Shown: positions 1 through 9,395, counted from the first letter of the stretch. The stretch: DNA of 29,458 nucleotides from CAYQDF01 sp964416175 (GCA_964416175.1 CAYQDF010000034.1:1-29458), one strand, 5' to 3'. Translations and numbers: made by a program. Notes: generated by a model from the letters alone, not told the origin.

Positions 1-82
1 GAACCGCGGCTCCGCTCAGGATGCATCCGCTGCTCCGCTCAGGGTGCTTCGCTCATGGAAAACCAAATGTAACATTTTCGAA
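1..82. repeat. Short tandem CTCAGG-type repeat downstream of the operon
   Basis: A 12-base unit, GCTCCGCTCAGG, occurs at 9-20 and again exactly at 32-43. A degraded third copy (GCTTCGCTCATG) lies at 46-57. No coding potential and no U-tract hairpin is visible here, so no terminator for the upstream glycosidase gene can be called. A nearly identical string (CTCAGGATGAATCCGC) occurs at 20650-20665 in the other large non-coding stretch, against CTCAGGATGCATCCGC at 15-30. The repeat is seen directly; that it belongs to a dispersed genomic family is inference. Confidence 0.55.
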
Positions 83-1522
83 CTAAGGGGAGAATTCGAC
101 GTACACAGGCTTGTTGACGCTCAAATTGTCATCAGCTGGAGTGATTATTTTTCCTGCTCGATTATAGACCGCCGAAACGCCCGCCGGGAGCTGGATGCTC
201 TGGTTTGAACCGTCTTTCGACCAGAGCACCCAGATCGTCTTCGTCCCCTCTTTGAAAATATGACCCTGCACCCCAGGATAGGTCACCAATTCACCGGTAT
301 AGTACGAATCCCCTAGCAGTTGTATCAGGAACTGCAGGGCGTCATAGGATTTCCGGGGCTCCTGGTTTTCGTCCAGCAAGCCCCCATTTCGCCAACCCGG
401 TCCATCGAAAGTGTACCAGGTGGTCCCGTACATCCCGGCTGCCCAGCTGCGGACGAACAGCCACACAACATAATCCGCCTGTGTTTCGAAGAACCGGGGG
501 GGAGGCGGATTACAGTCGTAACAGATCAACCCGGCCTCGGTCAACATAACGGGTTTGTTGGCCCCATACTCCGCCAGCTTCTCACGAATGAAGTCGAGCT
601 TCCCCAGGACCATGCCGCCCCGCGCGGACCAGCTGGGAAAAGTCTCGTCGTAATAGAGGGACCTCTCGTAGGACGACATCGAATACGGGGCATATCCGTG
701 ATAGCTGACGATATCAAAGTATGCTCCGCCGCCATAGTCCAGGATCCCCTCGAGGAATTTGCTTGATTTGCAGTCTTTACCTGCGGGTGGATTGGTGGGA
801 TCACAGTCGAGCAGAAGGCCGCCGATCAGCACCCGGGCTTCCGGGTCTGCGGCCTTGATCGCCGGATAAGCCGCCTTCAGCATCTCCGCATAGTAACCAC
901 CACCATAGTATTCATCGTTATGATCCCCCCAACAGCCAAATCCCGTTTGCGGCAGGATCAGGCTCGGATCGATGTCAGGTTCATTCCCGAGCTCCCAGTA
1001 CTTGATGTTGTAAGGCGGCACGCTGTAGCGTTTCACCAATGCGTTCAAGAATCGAGCAAACTCATCGAGAGAATCTGCTTTAATCGGGCTGCAAGGATAG
1101 GAGGAGGCTTTTGGCAATGCCCAGGGAGGCGCAAACCGGATGGTGGCGATGATCTCCAGCCCGTTGTTTGCAGCGGTTTTAAGCCTGCCCTCTTTTACCT
1201 GGGACCAGTCAAACGTTGGGGGATCGTTGTACGTCGGTTCAATTTTATTCCAATCGAACGCGTTGACCCGCAGCCAGTAGATCCCTGAATCGACCAGCAG
1301 GTCCTTCAGTTCCGTGATTTTTCCCGGAGTGATCTGAGCGCCGAACTCTGGCGGGTTCGGATATCCCTTCATGGAAACAGGCAGATAAACCATGCTGTCA
1401 GTATTCGAAACCGCTCGCACCGGCATACTTGCCACGATGAAGCTGGTTGCGGTAAGGGAACCCACAACCAGGAGGACAAGAAGTGGCAGAGTCTTTCGCT
1501 TCCTGTGATGGAGTAGATTCAT
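83..1522 (-). CDS. Exported clan-A glycoside hydrolase (GH39/GH5-like)
   Basis: Predicted secreted (beta/alpha)8 retaining glycosidase. Numbered from the ATG at 1522, it has a basic N-terminus and a hydrophobic signal or anchor at about residues 11-37. The typical clan-A acid/base motif ELGNEPD follows, with the Glu at about 181. A second Glu at about 329 in MLTEAGL fits the nucleophile, and YHGY near 274 fits an active-site loop. The start is chosen because GAAGGAG lies six bases upstream of the ATG; a GTG at 1543 would add seven residues. It is the last gene of the polysaccharide operon, 28 bases after the phosphatase gene. A role in trimming, releasing or degrading the polymer outside the cell is inferred from that position. 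The exact family and substrate cannot be told from sequence alone. Confidence 0.8.
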   Translation of the reverse strand: MNLLHHRKRKTLPLLVLLVVGSLTATSFIVASMPVRAVSNTDSMVYLPVSMKGYPNPPEFGAQITPGKITELKDLLVDSGIYWLRVNAFDWNKIEPTYNDPPTFDWSQVKEGRLKTAANNGLEIIATIRFAPPWALPKASSYPCSPIKADSLDEFARFLNALVKRYSVPPYNIKYWELGNEPDIDPSLILPQTGFGCWGDHNDEYYGGGYYAEMLKAAYPAIKAADPEARVLIGGLLLDCDPTNPPAGKDCKSSKFLEGILDYGGGAYFDIVSYHGYAPYSMSSYERSLYYDETFPSWSARGGMVLGKLDFIREKLAEYGANKPVMLTEAGLICYDCNPPPPRFFETQADYVVWLFVRSWAAGMYGTTWYTFDGPGWRNGGLLDENQEPRKSYDALQFLIQLLGDSYYTGELVTYPGVQGHIFKEGTKTIWVLWSKDGSNQSIQLPAGVSAVYNRAGKIITPADDNLSVNKPVYVEFSP

Positions 1523-1550
1523 CGATCGCTCCTTCTGCGACACTTGAGAT

Positions 1551-2015
1551 TCATCCTTTACACAGCTGTTTGATCTGCGCGTATCCGCGTCTTAGAATCT
1601 GCTCGATTTCCTTCGCGGTCGATTCGTACGCGCTGAGAGGACCACCAATTGGATCTTCGATTTCGATCTCTTCTCCAACCATCTCGCTTAGCAGGAAAAC
1701 TCGCCCGGCGAGGTGGGGGTATTCCAACTTCAACGCTTCCTTGTGACCTTTTTCCATGACGAGGATCAGGTCCGCTGATTCCAGGAGTGGGTTGTTCACG
1801 ATCTTGGAAGCATGCGCGCTCAAGTCGATCCCGCGGCTTTGCAGGACCCGCAAGGTCCCATCGGACGCTTTCGCCCCATCGATCCCCCAGGTGCCTGCGG
1901 AATCGATACGCCAGAGAGCCCCGTCCCCCAGGTCATTGACGATCTGGCGAAAAATCGCCGCCGCCATGGGCGAGCGGCAGACATTTGCGGTGCAGACGAA
2001 GAGAATGGAAGGCAA
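1551..2015 (-). CDS. Low-molecular-weight protein-tyrosine phosphatase (Wzb/PtpA family)
   Basis: At 154 residues it has the usual LMW-PTP length. The phosphate-binding loop C-X5-R-S is at residues 8-15 (CTANVCRS) in the usual N-terminal place, and the general-acid Asp is in DPIGG at 121. In other polysaccharide loci such enzymes dephosphorylate the tyrosine autokinase that controls chain length. No such kinase is visible here, because the Wzz-like protein has no kinase domain. The start is a TTG four codons after an in-frame TAA, which is also the stop codon of the upstream membrane-protein gene. No upstream alternative is therefore possible, and no strong ribosome site is visible. Translation may be coupled to the preceding gene. 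Confidence 0.9.
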   Translation of the reverse strand: MPSILFVCTANVCRSPMAAAIFRQIVNDLGDGALWRIDSAGTWGIDGAKASDGTLRVLQSRGIDLSAHASKIVNNPLLESADLILVMEKGHKEALKLEYPHLAGRVFLLSEMVGEEIEIEDPIGGPLSAYESTAKEIEQILRRGYAQIKQLCKG

Positions 2016-2027
2016 TGATCGATGGCT

Positions 2028-3935
2028 TTAGCTGTAATATTTTGCGATTGAAATCCAACCGACGACATCAAGAATAAGAAAGAATACGATTAACAATGAT
2101 AGCAAGATTGTTTTAGGGATTCTCAGCAAATTCCCTGTATCATGGATCAGACACAACCAACCGATATTCAGAACCAGCATCGTCGGAATAATCACTGGAT
2201 AGGCATATCGAGCCACAGGTAGAAATGTGCGTCCGTCGATAAGCGTTCCTGTCCCGCGCATCAGTGCTGAAGCCCAAATTAAAACAAGCGAGACGCCCAA
2301 GAAAAACAAAATATCCCACGGGATGTGATGGCGAGATCTGATCAGGGAGATTACCCCTCCAACCAACCCCACGAGGGTGATTAAAGCGAGTACACGATAT
2401 GAATACGGCACAACTAACGGTATGTGTCCCCACCCAAACTGCCCCCAAAATGTCTGGAGAAGTCGAGCAAGAGAATTTATATAATAAGGGAACAATACCC
2501 TGATATCTAATATCGAGGTCAAAAAGAGCGACGGACGCCCGGGGAAGTTCCTTGTCAACAACCTATCCGCCCAATTGTCTATCCACGGCCATGGAGATTC
2601 TGCAGAACCATTCCGGACTACATTCTCGAAGGGTTCCTCATTCCACATACCAGATCTGGCCCTGGAGTCAGCGAATTGGGGTTCGATCGCAGATGAATGA
2701 TTTCCGGTTGTCAGTACAACCCCATCATAAAAGACTTCTATTTCTCTGTTGACCGGATATGTTTTTGGAGCAAGCACGATGCTCAAAGGGAGGTTATTTT
2801 GGGCTAAATTTATCGTTATTGAATAATATTCCGGATCGGTGGAAACACTTACGAGCTTAGAGTATGTCCTTCTTTCTGTTACCAGTATCGGAGTCCGTAC
2901 TTTGCCTGGTTCAGAAGCCCAAATCCATGCCCCGATAGTAATAGGCTGCTCGAGCAGATTTTCCTTCTCATTCTCAGGAATCAGTTGTACCAGCCGTGGA
3001 GGAGCTTTAACCGGGGATAATGCAATTCGAAATGCATGTTTTCCATTCTTTGACAACGCACTTGCAGCTCGACTAGATCTTTCCTGAGGCGTCGCCCTGT
3101 ACCAGTATGCCGCATCACCCCAATTCACTGCATTTAGTAGCAAAAGCACCAGACTGACCGCGGTGACGCTCCAGGCTATGAACCGTTTTGAATCTCGAAA
3201 TACTGAGTGAAGCAGCGGGATCAACAAAAGGATGACTGCAATCGTGACCGTGTTCTTCATCCAGAAACAGATTAACGCAGTGACCAGCAAGCCAAAAAAT
3301 CTTATCCAGCTGAATCCCTTCTTGATCAATAGCACTCCAGCCCACAGGAACAATGAGAAAAAAGCGGTTGCGCCAACATCGTCATTCACAGCTGTCATTA
3401 TGTCGACGAAACCTGGAAGCAATGCAATTGTCAATGGAAGCATCCAGCGTAGTGGATTATGTTCAGGGGTTAATTCGTGCGCTATCCTGGCTGAGGAGAA
3501 TAAAGACACAGCGAATAATGCTAAAGACAGCAATCTTCCAAGATAAAGCTGCAGCAGGATATCGCTTGTCGGAATAGCTTTAAGCAATAATCCAATAAAG
3601 CCATAATATAGCCAGCGTTTATTGACCTGAGAAAATCCAATATCGATTTTCTGGTTTTGCACCAATAAATTGGGTTGAGCGCCTAATTCCTCATAGAAAC
3701 CATATTCGATCATTGAGGCCACTAACTCGCGCCTCATGTTTTGATCGTAATCATCTGATTCAATCTTTCCACCCTTATTCGCGATTAACCAAGCAAACTC
3801 AAACTGAGCCGGTTCATCGTAGTGCTGCCAAGGCGGTACCAAGAAAACGAAAACTCCCCCATTAATTCCTCCGATGAGAAGTACCAGGACGCTGATCCAG
3901 TGCTTCTTAATGAACGAGAACTTATTAATCAGCAA
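2028..3935 (-). CDS. Polytopic membrane protein, GT-C glycosyltransferase/DUF2142-like
   Basis: A 635-residue integral membrane protein. The first membrane segment (about 13-33) is followed by PPWQHYDEPAQF at 34-45. An acidic pair just after the first helix is typical of DUF2142 proteins and of GT-C enzymes that use polyprenyl-linked sugars. About ten further hydrophobic segments follow. A long hydrophilic stretch at about 275-460 is probably an extracytoplasmic domain between two membrane blocks. In this locus it could add a side-chain sugar from a lipid donor or transfer the finished polymer. This is an inference from fold and context; no catalytic activity can be assigned. The start is a TTG without a clear ribosome site, 36 bases after the Wzz-like gene. 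Confidence 0.65.
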   Translation of the reverse strand: MLINKFSFIKKHWISVLVLLIGGINGGVFVFLVPPWQHYDEPAQFEFAWLIANKGGKIESDDYDQNMRRELVASMIEYGFYEELGAQPNLLVQNQKIDIGFSQVNKRWLYYGFIGLLLKAIPTSDILLQLYLGRLLSLALFAVSLFSSARIAHELTPEHNPLRWMLPLTIALLPGFVDIMTAVNDDVGATAFFSLFLWAGVLLIKKGFSWIRFFGLLVTALICFWMKNTVTIAVILLLIPLLHSVFRDSKRFIAWSVTAVSLVLLLLNAVNWGDAAYWYRATPQERSSRAASALSKNGKHAFRIALSPVKAPPRLVQLIPENEKENLLEQPITIGAWIWASEPGKVRTPILVTERRTYSKLVSVSTDPEYYSITINLAQNNLPLSIVLAPKTYPVNREIEVFYDGVVLTTGNHSSAIEPQFADSRARSGMWNEEPFENVVRNGSAESPWPWIDNWADRLLTRNFPGRPSLFLTSILDIRVLFPYYINSLARLLQTFWGQFGWGHIPLVVPYSYRVLALITLVGLVGGVISLIRSRHHIPWDILFFLGVSLVLIWASALMRGTGTLIDGRTFLPVARYAYPVIIPTMLVLNIGWLCLIHDTGNLLRIPKTILLSLLIVFFLILDVVGWISIAKYYS

Positions 3936-3971
3936 TTGAGCACACGCAATATTCAGGAGGTTTTGCTCAAA

Positions 3972-5306
3972 TCACTCTTTCGTATCTGGTTCATTAACCT
4001 TGTCCGAGGCGCCCATCTGCCACCATTGTCTACCAATAAGAATCAGGCTGCTAATGACCAAACCAAGGAAACCAGCAACAATGGTATTCCGGATCGTACT
4101 GGAGGCATTCGCTTTTTGCGGAGGAATTGCCTGACTTGCCAACACGACCTGACTGTAAGTCTGGGATGCATTTTCTATCTCAGTTTTCTTCTGCACAAGC
4201 GCCTGATAAGCCTGCCAGGCAACGTCGCGCTTGCTTGTCAGCTCCAGAGACCGGGCTGTCTGCTCCTCCAATCTGGCTTGATATTCAGCTAATTTCTCTG
4301 ATATCGCGAGCGAATTCTCGTAACCTTGTTCTGATACAAGTTCTGCGGTCAATTGATCCAAAATATCTGTTGCGGTGGATTTTTCTTTGTCTAATTTTTC
4401 AATCAACGCCTCAAGATCAGCGGCATAATTTCTACTTGAATCTAATAAGGAATTTACCTCGTTCATTTGAAGATCAATAGTCAAAGTAGTCGTAACCCCT
4501 AAAGCGCTCGCCCGAGCGATCAAAGTTGCCAATGCATCGCCGAAATCTCCTGCAGCCGACGAGTTTCCTGAAAGTATTTGACTCATCAATGCGTTCGCTT
4601 CGACCTTCAAGGTCTCCATGGTTCGAATCCGGGTCTCATAATAGATTATGCGGGCAGTTCTTGAATTGGTTGCTTCAGATAAATAAGTTTGGGCTTCCAA
4701 AACTCGATTTTCCAGGAACGATATCTGGTTCTCTTTCAGGAAATCCTCCAGGTTTCTTTGAGCAATTTGATATTCCTCGAGCGCACGTTCAAGCTGTTTA
4801 TTGTATTCAGGAAGAGGCTGGTCGCCACTGTAAGCGAGATTCACTTGCTCTACAGCATGCGCTGCCCATGTGTTTGCGATTTTTGCCGCGAGATCTGGAG
4901 TGTTGGCTCTGGCTTCTATAATCAATAAATCGCCGTTACTGGAGATATCCACCAGGTTCTTAATTGTTTCGAGACTTCTTCTTTCTTCCGGGAATTCACT
5001 GGATAACTCGTTTAGCACCATTAAGGCTAATGAATCGCTATCTGCAATAGAACTGATGGCATCCATGCGTGAACGTGCATCCACTGGTTCGCTAACAGTT
5101 GGAAATTGTTCAGCCAGGGTTAACGCAGGCCGGCTGCGCACGACAAGAATCGTCGCGCGGCTGGAATACTGATCCGGTTGATACCTGCTGAAGAAGCCAG
5201 CGGATACCGCCATCACTCCAACGAACATCAGAATAAACCACCAAAATTTAAAAATAGCCCGTAGATATGGGCGGAGATCGATCTCCTCTTGATAATTCAT
5301 CATCAC
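3972..5306 (-). CDS. Wzz-like polysaccharide chain-length determinant / co-polymerase
   Basis: A 444-residue inner-membrane protein with the classic layout. One membrane helix lies at about 21-40 and a second at about 404-424. A long extracytoplasmic part rich in predicted coiled coil lies between them. The Pro-containing segment SQAIPPQKANASS stands just before the second helix, as in the family. The cytoplasmic tail is only about 20 residues, so the protein lacks the C-terminal BY-kinase domain of Wzc-type proteins. It should set polymer length together with the neighbouring Wzy-like protein. The GTG at 5306 has GGAG six bases upstream and is followed at once by two ATG codons, so the start could be three or six bases later. 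Confidence 0.88.
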   Translation of the reverse strand: MMMNYQEEIDLRPYLRAIFKFWWFILMFVGVMAVSAGFFSRYQPDQYSSRATILVVRSRPALTLAEQFPTVSEPVDARSRMDAISSIADSDSLALMVLNELSSEFPEERRSLETIKNLVDISSNGDLLIIEARANTPDLAAKIANTWAAHAVEQVNLAYSGDQPLPEYNKQLERALEEYQIAQRNLEDFLKENQISFLENRVLEAQTYLSEATNSRTARIIYYETRIRTMETLKVEANALMSQILSGNSSAAGDFGDALATLIARASALGVTTTLTIDLQMNEVNSLLDSSRNYAADLEALIEKLDKEKSTATDILDQLTAELVSEQGYENSLAISEKLAEYQARLEEQTARSLELTSKRDVAWQAYQALVQKKTEIENASQTYSQVVLASQAIPPQKANASSTIRNTIVAGFLGLVISSLILIGRQWWQMGASDKVNEPDTKE

Positions 5307-5368
5307 ATTAATCTCCAGGAACGTGAGTTTGTGGTCTTCGGTGAGATATTGGTTCCCTTCATCTGTTG

Positions 5369-6916
5369 TTACAATTTCTCCCGGTATTTTTCTTGAGAAA
5401 ACAAACTAAAAAGAAGACCAGGAAAAAGCCAGAAATAAAAGCTGAAAGCGCGAAATTCTAATACCCGGTAAAAAAAGAGTAAATATATTGATATGCCAAC
5501 GATAGATAAAGATGTTACAGCCAGATTCTTGGTCATCGGATTACTTGTCTTTTTATAAATATCGAAAATCGATTTATAAAACTTGATCATAAAGATAATG
5601 AATATCCCCAGACCCAACAACCCGTAATAAGCAAGCAGAGCAGTCCAATACACATCTTCAAAGCCATTCTTTCGAAATGCTTTTTGCTTAAACAAGGGTA
5701 AATCAAATGATGGAAGTTTTTCATTGAGCTTCTCTATCGTATTGTCTTCATCAGGCCCAAAACCCAGCACAGGGCTGGTCGATAACACGATGGGTGGAAT
5801 TCCGGTCAAAGCGCCAAGGCGTTGAGATTGAGCCCGCTGAAAGTAATCGGCCGTGAAGATTCCGGTAACATTTTGAATAATATTCTGTTGTTCAGTCAAT
5901 GGGTTGATAAATTCTCTTTGAATAAAACTTGAATCGTAGAAGAAAATCGTCCCCAGAAGAACAATAAGAAGTAAGATAATAAGCATTGAAATCAGGCGAG
6001 TTCTACCAGCCCGCACTCTAAATGCAATAGCAACCATGAGCAAGACTCCGAAAACTGCTGCACGAGCGTATGCAAAATTAATGCTTAAAAAGACTAAAAG
6101 AAAGAAGATAAGATGGTGCAAACGAACCGTTTTCACCTGTCCCAGATAAACAGCCAATACAACAAGCATAAAGAGGGCATAAAAAATCGTATCGCCCAGG
6201 GTCCCAAAAATTGCGCCTATTTCCCTGCCTCGACGGAGTAATACAAAACCTCGAGAATAACCTGCTATCTCAATTTCCGTCGTCCTTGGTAGCAAAATTG
6301 GGTTTATGCTTTCACCGAATATCATCTGCATCCAACCAACCATGACTTCGAGAGCGCCGGCGAACACTATCAGATAGAGTATCCTCCTGATCTGTTTCTC
6401 ACTAAAATCGAGATTAACAACAAGATAAAACAAGATCGTATATCGCAACAATGCTCGCAGATTTATCAGGCTCCCGAGCAACGGAGGCTGGTTGATGAGG
6501 ATCGTCAATCCGGCAACAACCAGAAATCCGATTAAATAAATATCAACCGGAGTTGTTCGAAATCTTTCCTTATTAATTAATTTCTTTACGATGAGAAATA
6601 AAAAACTGATATAAATTACAGATTCGCTCAGAAATCTGCTGGCGATATAAATCCTATCCGAAACCGGCAAGTACTTGAGAAGGACTTCCTCGAAAGGCAC
6701 CAATGCAACAAGGAGAAAAACCACCAACATGGGATGGGAATACATCAACCAAATCGCGACTGATAAACCTACAATAATTGAGAGATAGATTTGCCCGGAG
6801 GGAATCGCAGCGCTGAAAGCCCCGAATATGATCGCGATGAATATGGAAGCAATTAAAACAACTACCGGTTTCCATGGCGGTATCCAATTTCTGATGATTT
6901 CAATTTTGCCAAACAT
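5369..6916 (-). CDS. Wzy-like O-antigen polymerase/ligase
   Basis: A 515-residue protein made almost entirely of hydrophobic segments, about 12, with one large hydrophilic loop (about residues 310-410) in the second half. This is the usual layout of the Wzy_C/O-antigen ligase superfamily. These proteins have little sequence conservation, so the call rests on topology and on the position between the Wzz-like and priming-transferase genes. Its expected job is to polymerise lipid-linked repeat units on the outer face of the membrane. The ATG at 6916 is preferred because AGGA lies just upstream. A TTG at 6934 would add six residues but has no ribosome site. Ligase rather than polymerase activity cannot be excluded. 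Confidence 0.8.
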   Translation of the reverse strand: MFGKIEIIRNWIPPWKPVVVLIASIFIAIIFGAFSAAIPSGQIYLSIIVGLSVAIWLMYSHPMLVVFLLVALVPFEEVLLKYLPVSDRIYIASRFLSESVIYISFLFLIVKKLINKERFRTTPVDIYLIGFLVVAGLTILINQPPLLGSLINLRALLRYTILFYLVVNLDFSEKQIRRILYLIVFAGALEVMVGWMQMIFGESINPILLPRTTEIEIAGYSRGFVLLRRGREIGAIFGTLGDTIFYALFMLVVLAVYLGQVKTVRLHHLIFFLLVFLSINFAYARAAVFGVLLMVAIAFRVRAGRTRLISMLIILLLIVLLGTIFFYDSSFIQREFINPLTEQQNIIQNVTGIFTADYFQRAQSQRLGALTGIPPIVLSTSPVLGFGPDEDNTIEKLNEKLPSFDLPLFKQKAFRKNGFEDVYWTALLAYYGLLGLGIFIIFMIKFYKSIFDIYKKTSNPMTKNLAVTSLSIVGISIYLLFFYRVLEFRAFSFYFWLFPGLLFSLFSQEKYREKL

Positions 6917-6960
6917 TTTTCCTGGTAGTATCAACGCCCGATAATTCTGAGGCTGAGCGA

Positions 6961-8373
6961 TTAAAACGCTCCTTTACCTCGCACAACAATCCCGATTGTT
7001 TTTATCAAGATATGTAAATCCAGAAACAGGGAATAATTCTGCACGTAGAATAAATCATCTTCTGTGTGGAGATGCATTGGTTTATCACTTCTTCCATTGA
7101 CCTGCCACCATCCAGTGATCCCTTGGGGAACTGAGAATCGAATCCTTTGCCAGGGTTCATACCGATCGACAAGGTAGGGCAATTCCGGACGAGGACCAAT
7201 TAAGCTCATGTCACCCTTGATCACGTTAAACAACTGCGGAAGCTCATCCAGGCTTGTTCGGCGGAGAAGTCGACCAAAGCGAGTCACTCGGGGGTCAGTC
7301 GCATGTTTATGGATTAATTTTCCTTCCTCATCAAATTTCTCCACGATATGGCGTAATTCTTCTGCATTCGTAACCATGGTCCTAAATTTCAACATTTCGA
7401 AATATTTCCCGTTTTCTCCCACGCGTTTCTGACGGAATAAAATAGGCCCTGGTCCTTCCAACCAGATCCCCAAAGCAATCACCCCCATAATGAACAGGCT
7501 GACCGGGAGGACAAGGATACCCACTGCAAGATCGAAGGCTCGCTTTACCAGGCGTTGGTAATCGCTCAGCGCCGGTGCTCTGACATCTAACATCGGAATC
7601 CCTGCAAATTCTTCGAATCTCGCCTTATGAAGTGCTTGATTGTAGTAATCTGGAATGATGAGCACTTTGACTGGTTGATCAAGCAAATCCGAAACTATGT
7701 TGTTAATTTTTTCATCCGCACGGGGTGGTAATGCGATTACCACATCATCGATCTTTTCACGAAGGACTACAGATTTTACGTCACTCACTTTTCCAAGGAT
7801 TTCTATCCCCTGCTGGCGTTTTTGATCATCGTCATCGAGAAAACCTGCGATCCTAAAACCTAAATATGTGTGACCTGAAATCTTCTCATAGAATTCCATT
7901 CCGACAGGGCCGGCTCCAATAATGAGAACATTCCGCTGAGCTATTGCCCTTTCTTTGGCAAGTCTGAAGAATAGACGAGCGAGTAGACGCCAGGAGGCAA
8001 GTTCAAGAGTTGCGACTATCACAAAAACCAGGAATAATATCCTGGAAAGATCGCGGTAAGACAGATAAAGCAATCCAGCCAGAGACACCGCCGCGAGCGC
8101 CGAACCCAGGAATACGCTTGACAACTCATCGTAGATACGGAGATTTCTGCGTCCGTCGTAGACCGACATCAAATTGAAGATTACGATCCACACAAAGGGA
8201 AAGGCGGGAAAGAGAAATCCCGGCACATCCATTGGTTTTCTCACATCTGCAGCATAAGGCAAGAAGGAAAAGACTGGCCGGAGATAGGAAGCAGCGTAGA
8301 GGCTTAATGAAATCAGGAGTGCATCAATCCCTATGGAGAAAAGCGCAAAATTAATCGAAAATCGGCGCAACAT
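6961..8373 (-). CDS. Undecaprenyl-phosphate sugar-1-phosphate transferase (WbaP/WcaJ type)
   Basis: The priming enzyme of the pathway, moving a sugar-1-phosphate from a nucleotide sugar to undecaprenyl phosphate. It has 470 residues, the normal length of the long polyprenyl glycosylphosphotransferase family. The N-terminal half has four hydrophobic segments up to about residue 125. A Rossmann-like domain starts at IIGAGPVGMEF (151-161). The catalytic C-terminal domain begins near KRAFDLAVG (278) and contains KFRTM (329-333), the Asp-Glu pair in SLDELPQLFN (D376, E377) and GPRPE (393-397). The start is secure: AGGAGG lies seven bases before the ATG. The sugar it uses (glucose, galactose or another) cannot be read from the sequence. 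Confidence 0.93.
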   Translation of the reverse strand: MLRRFSINFALFSIGIDALLISLSLYAASYLRPVFSFLPYAADVRKPMDVPGFLFPAFPFVWIVIFNLMSVYDGRRNLRIYDELSSVFLGSALAAVSLAGLLYLSYRDLSRILFLVFVIVATLELASWRLLARLFFRLAKERAIAQRNVLIIGAGPVGMEFYEKISGHTYLGFRIAGFLDDDDQKRQQGIEILGKVSDVKSVVLREKIDDVVIALPPRADEKINNIVSDLLDQPVKVLIIPDYYNQALHKARFEEFAGIPMLDVRAPALSDYQRLVKRAFDLAVGILVLPVSLFIMGVIALGIWLEGPGPILFRQKRVGENGKYFEMLKFRTMVTNAEELRHIVEKFDEEGKLIHKHATDPRVTRFGRLLRRTSLDELPQLFNVIKGDMSLIGPRPELPYLVDRYEPWQRIRFSVPQGITGWWQVNGRSDKPMHLHTEDDLFYVQNYSLFLDLHILIKTIGIVVRGKGAF

Positions 8374-8411
8374 GATTCATCCTCCTGGCAATAAAAAGAG
8401 AAACAGAGCTA

Positions 8412-9395
8412 TCACCAGCCTTCAGGTAGACCGTGTGGGATTTCGATATTGGTGAACTCTTTTGTTCGTCTCACTCCCACCCTTCTTACCCACTCTGCCA
8501 TCCGCGCCAGTCCAACTTCCAGGGGTACTGGTTTCGGGATCTCGAAATATTCCCTTAATTTCTCGTGGGAGGCATACGCAGAAACCACTTCGTTGCGTGG
8601 TTTCAGGTATTTGACGTTCAATTCAGCGCCCATTACCTGAGAAACCAGTCGAGCCAACTCATTGACAGTGTATGGGTGGTCTGCCCCGATATTGAAAACT
8701 TCTCCGTAAGCCTTCCGATTCCAAACCGATCTTGCAATGATGGGAGCGACATCATCAATGTAAGAGAAGGCCCGCACCTGTTCGCCGTCACCGAAAATCG
8801 TCAATGGTTCTCCCCTGAGAATCTGGCTCATAAATATCCCGATGACATTCCGATATTTATCTCCAATATTTTGGTGTTCACCGTACACGTTATGCGGTCG
8901 AAAGATGATGTAGTTCAATCCAAACTGGTGATGCGCCGATTTGAGATCGAGCTCAACGGCGTATTTTGATATCCCATACGGATCCTCCGACATGGGCGCC
9001 ATATCTTCCGTCATGGGAACCTGATTCCTGCCATAGACGGCAATCGAGGAGGTGAACACAAAACATTTGACGTCGTGGAGTATGCTCAGGTTTATCAAAT
9101 TCACCGAGCCAATTAAGTTGTTCGTGTAGTTGTAACGACGGATGAAATGACTCAAACCCTCAGCTGCATAAGCTGCCAGATGATATACGTAATCAACTTT
9201 TTCCTCCCGGAAAATTTCTTCCAGGAATGGATAATCGGTAACGGAGCCCTGGATCCATTCCGCTCCAGAAGGAACGTTGTCGAGATATCCTCCGCTGAGA
9301 TCGTCCAACGCGATGACTTGAATGCCGTCCTCCACGAGGCATCTGGCAACATGGGATCCAATAAAGCCGGCTGCTCCTGTCACGAGCGCTTTCAT
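8412..9395 (-). CDS. NAD-dependent nucleotide-sugar epimerase/dehydratase (extended SDR)
   Basis: A 327-residue extended short-chain dehydrogenase. The NAD-binding motif GAAGFIG is at 7-13. The active-site Ser lies in SSIAVYG (116-122) and the YxxxK pair is Y140/K144. Overall it resembles UDP-glucose 4-epimerase-type enzymes, with the AAYAAEGLSHF segment at about 74-84. It probably makes one of the sugar donors for the polymer. Whether it epimerises a UDP-sugar or acts on the 4-keto product of the gmd enzyme is not clear. The ATG overlaps the stop of the upstream glycosyltransferase gene (ATGA), with GAGG seven bases upstream, so translation is probably coupled. Confidence 0.87.
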   Translation of the reverse strand: MKALVTGAAGFIGSHVARCLVEDGIQVIALDDLSGGYLDNVPSGAEWIQGSVTDYPFLEEIFREEKVDYVYHLAAYAAEGLSHFIRRYNYTNNLIGSVNLINLSILHDVKCFVFTSSIAVYGRNQVPMTEDMAPMSEDPYGISKYAVELDLKSAHHQFGLNYIIFRPHNVYGEHQNIGDKYRNVIGIFMSQILRGEPLTIFGDGEQVRAFSYIDDVAPIIARSVWNRKAYGEVFNIGADHPYTVNELARLVSQVMGAELNVKYLKPRNEVVSAYASHEKLREYFEIPKPVPLEVGLARMAEWVRRVGVRRTKEFTNIEIPHGLPEGW

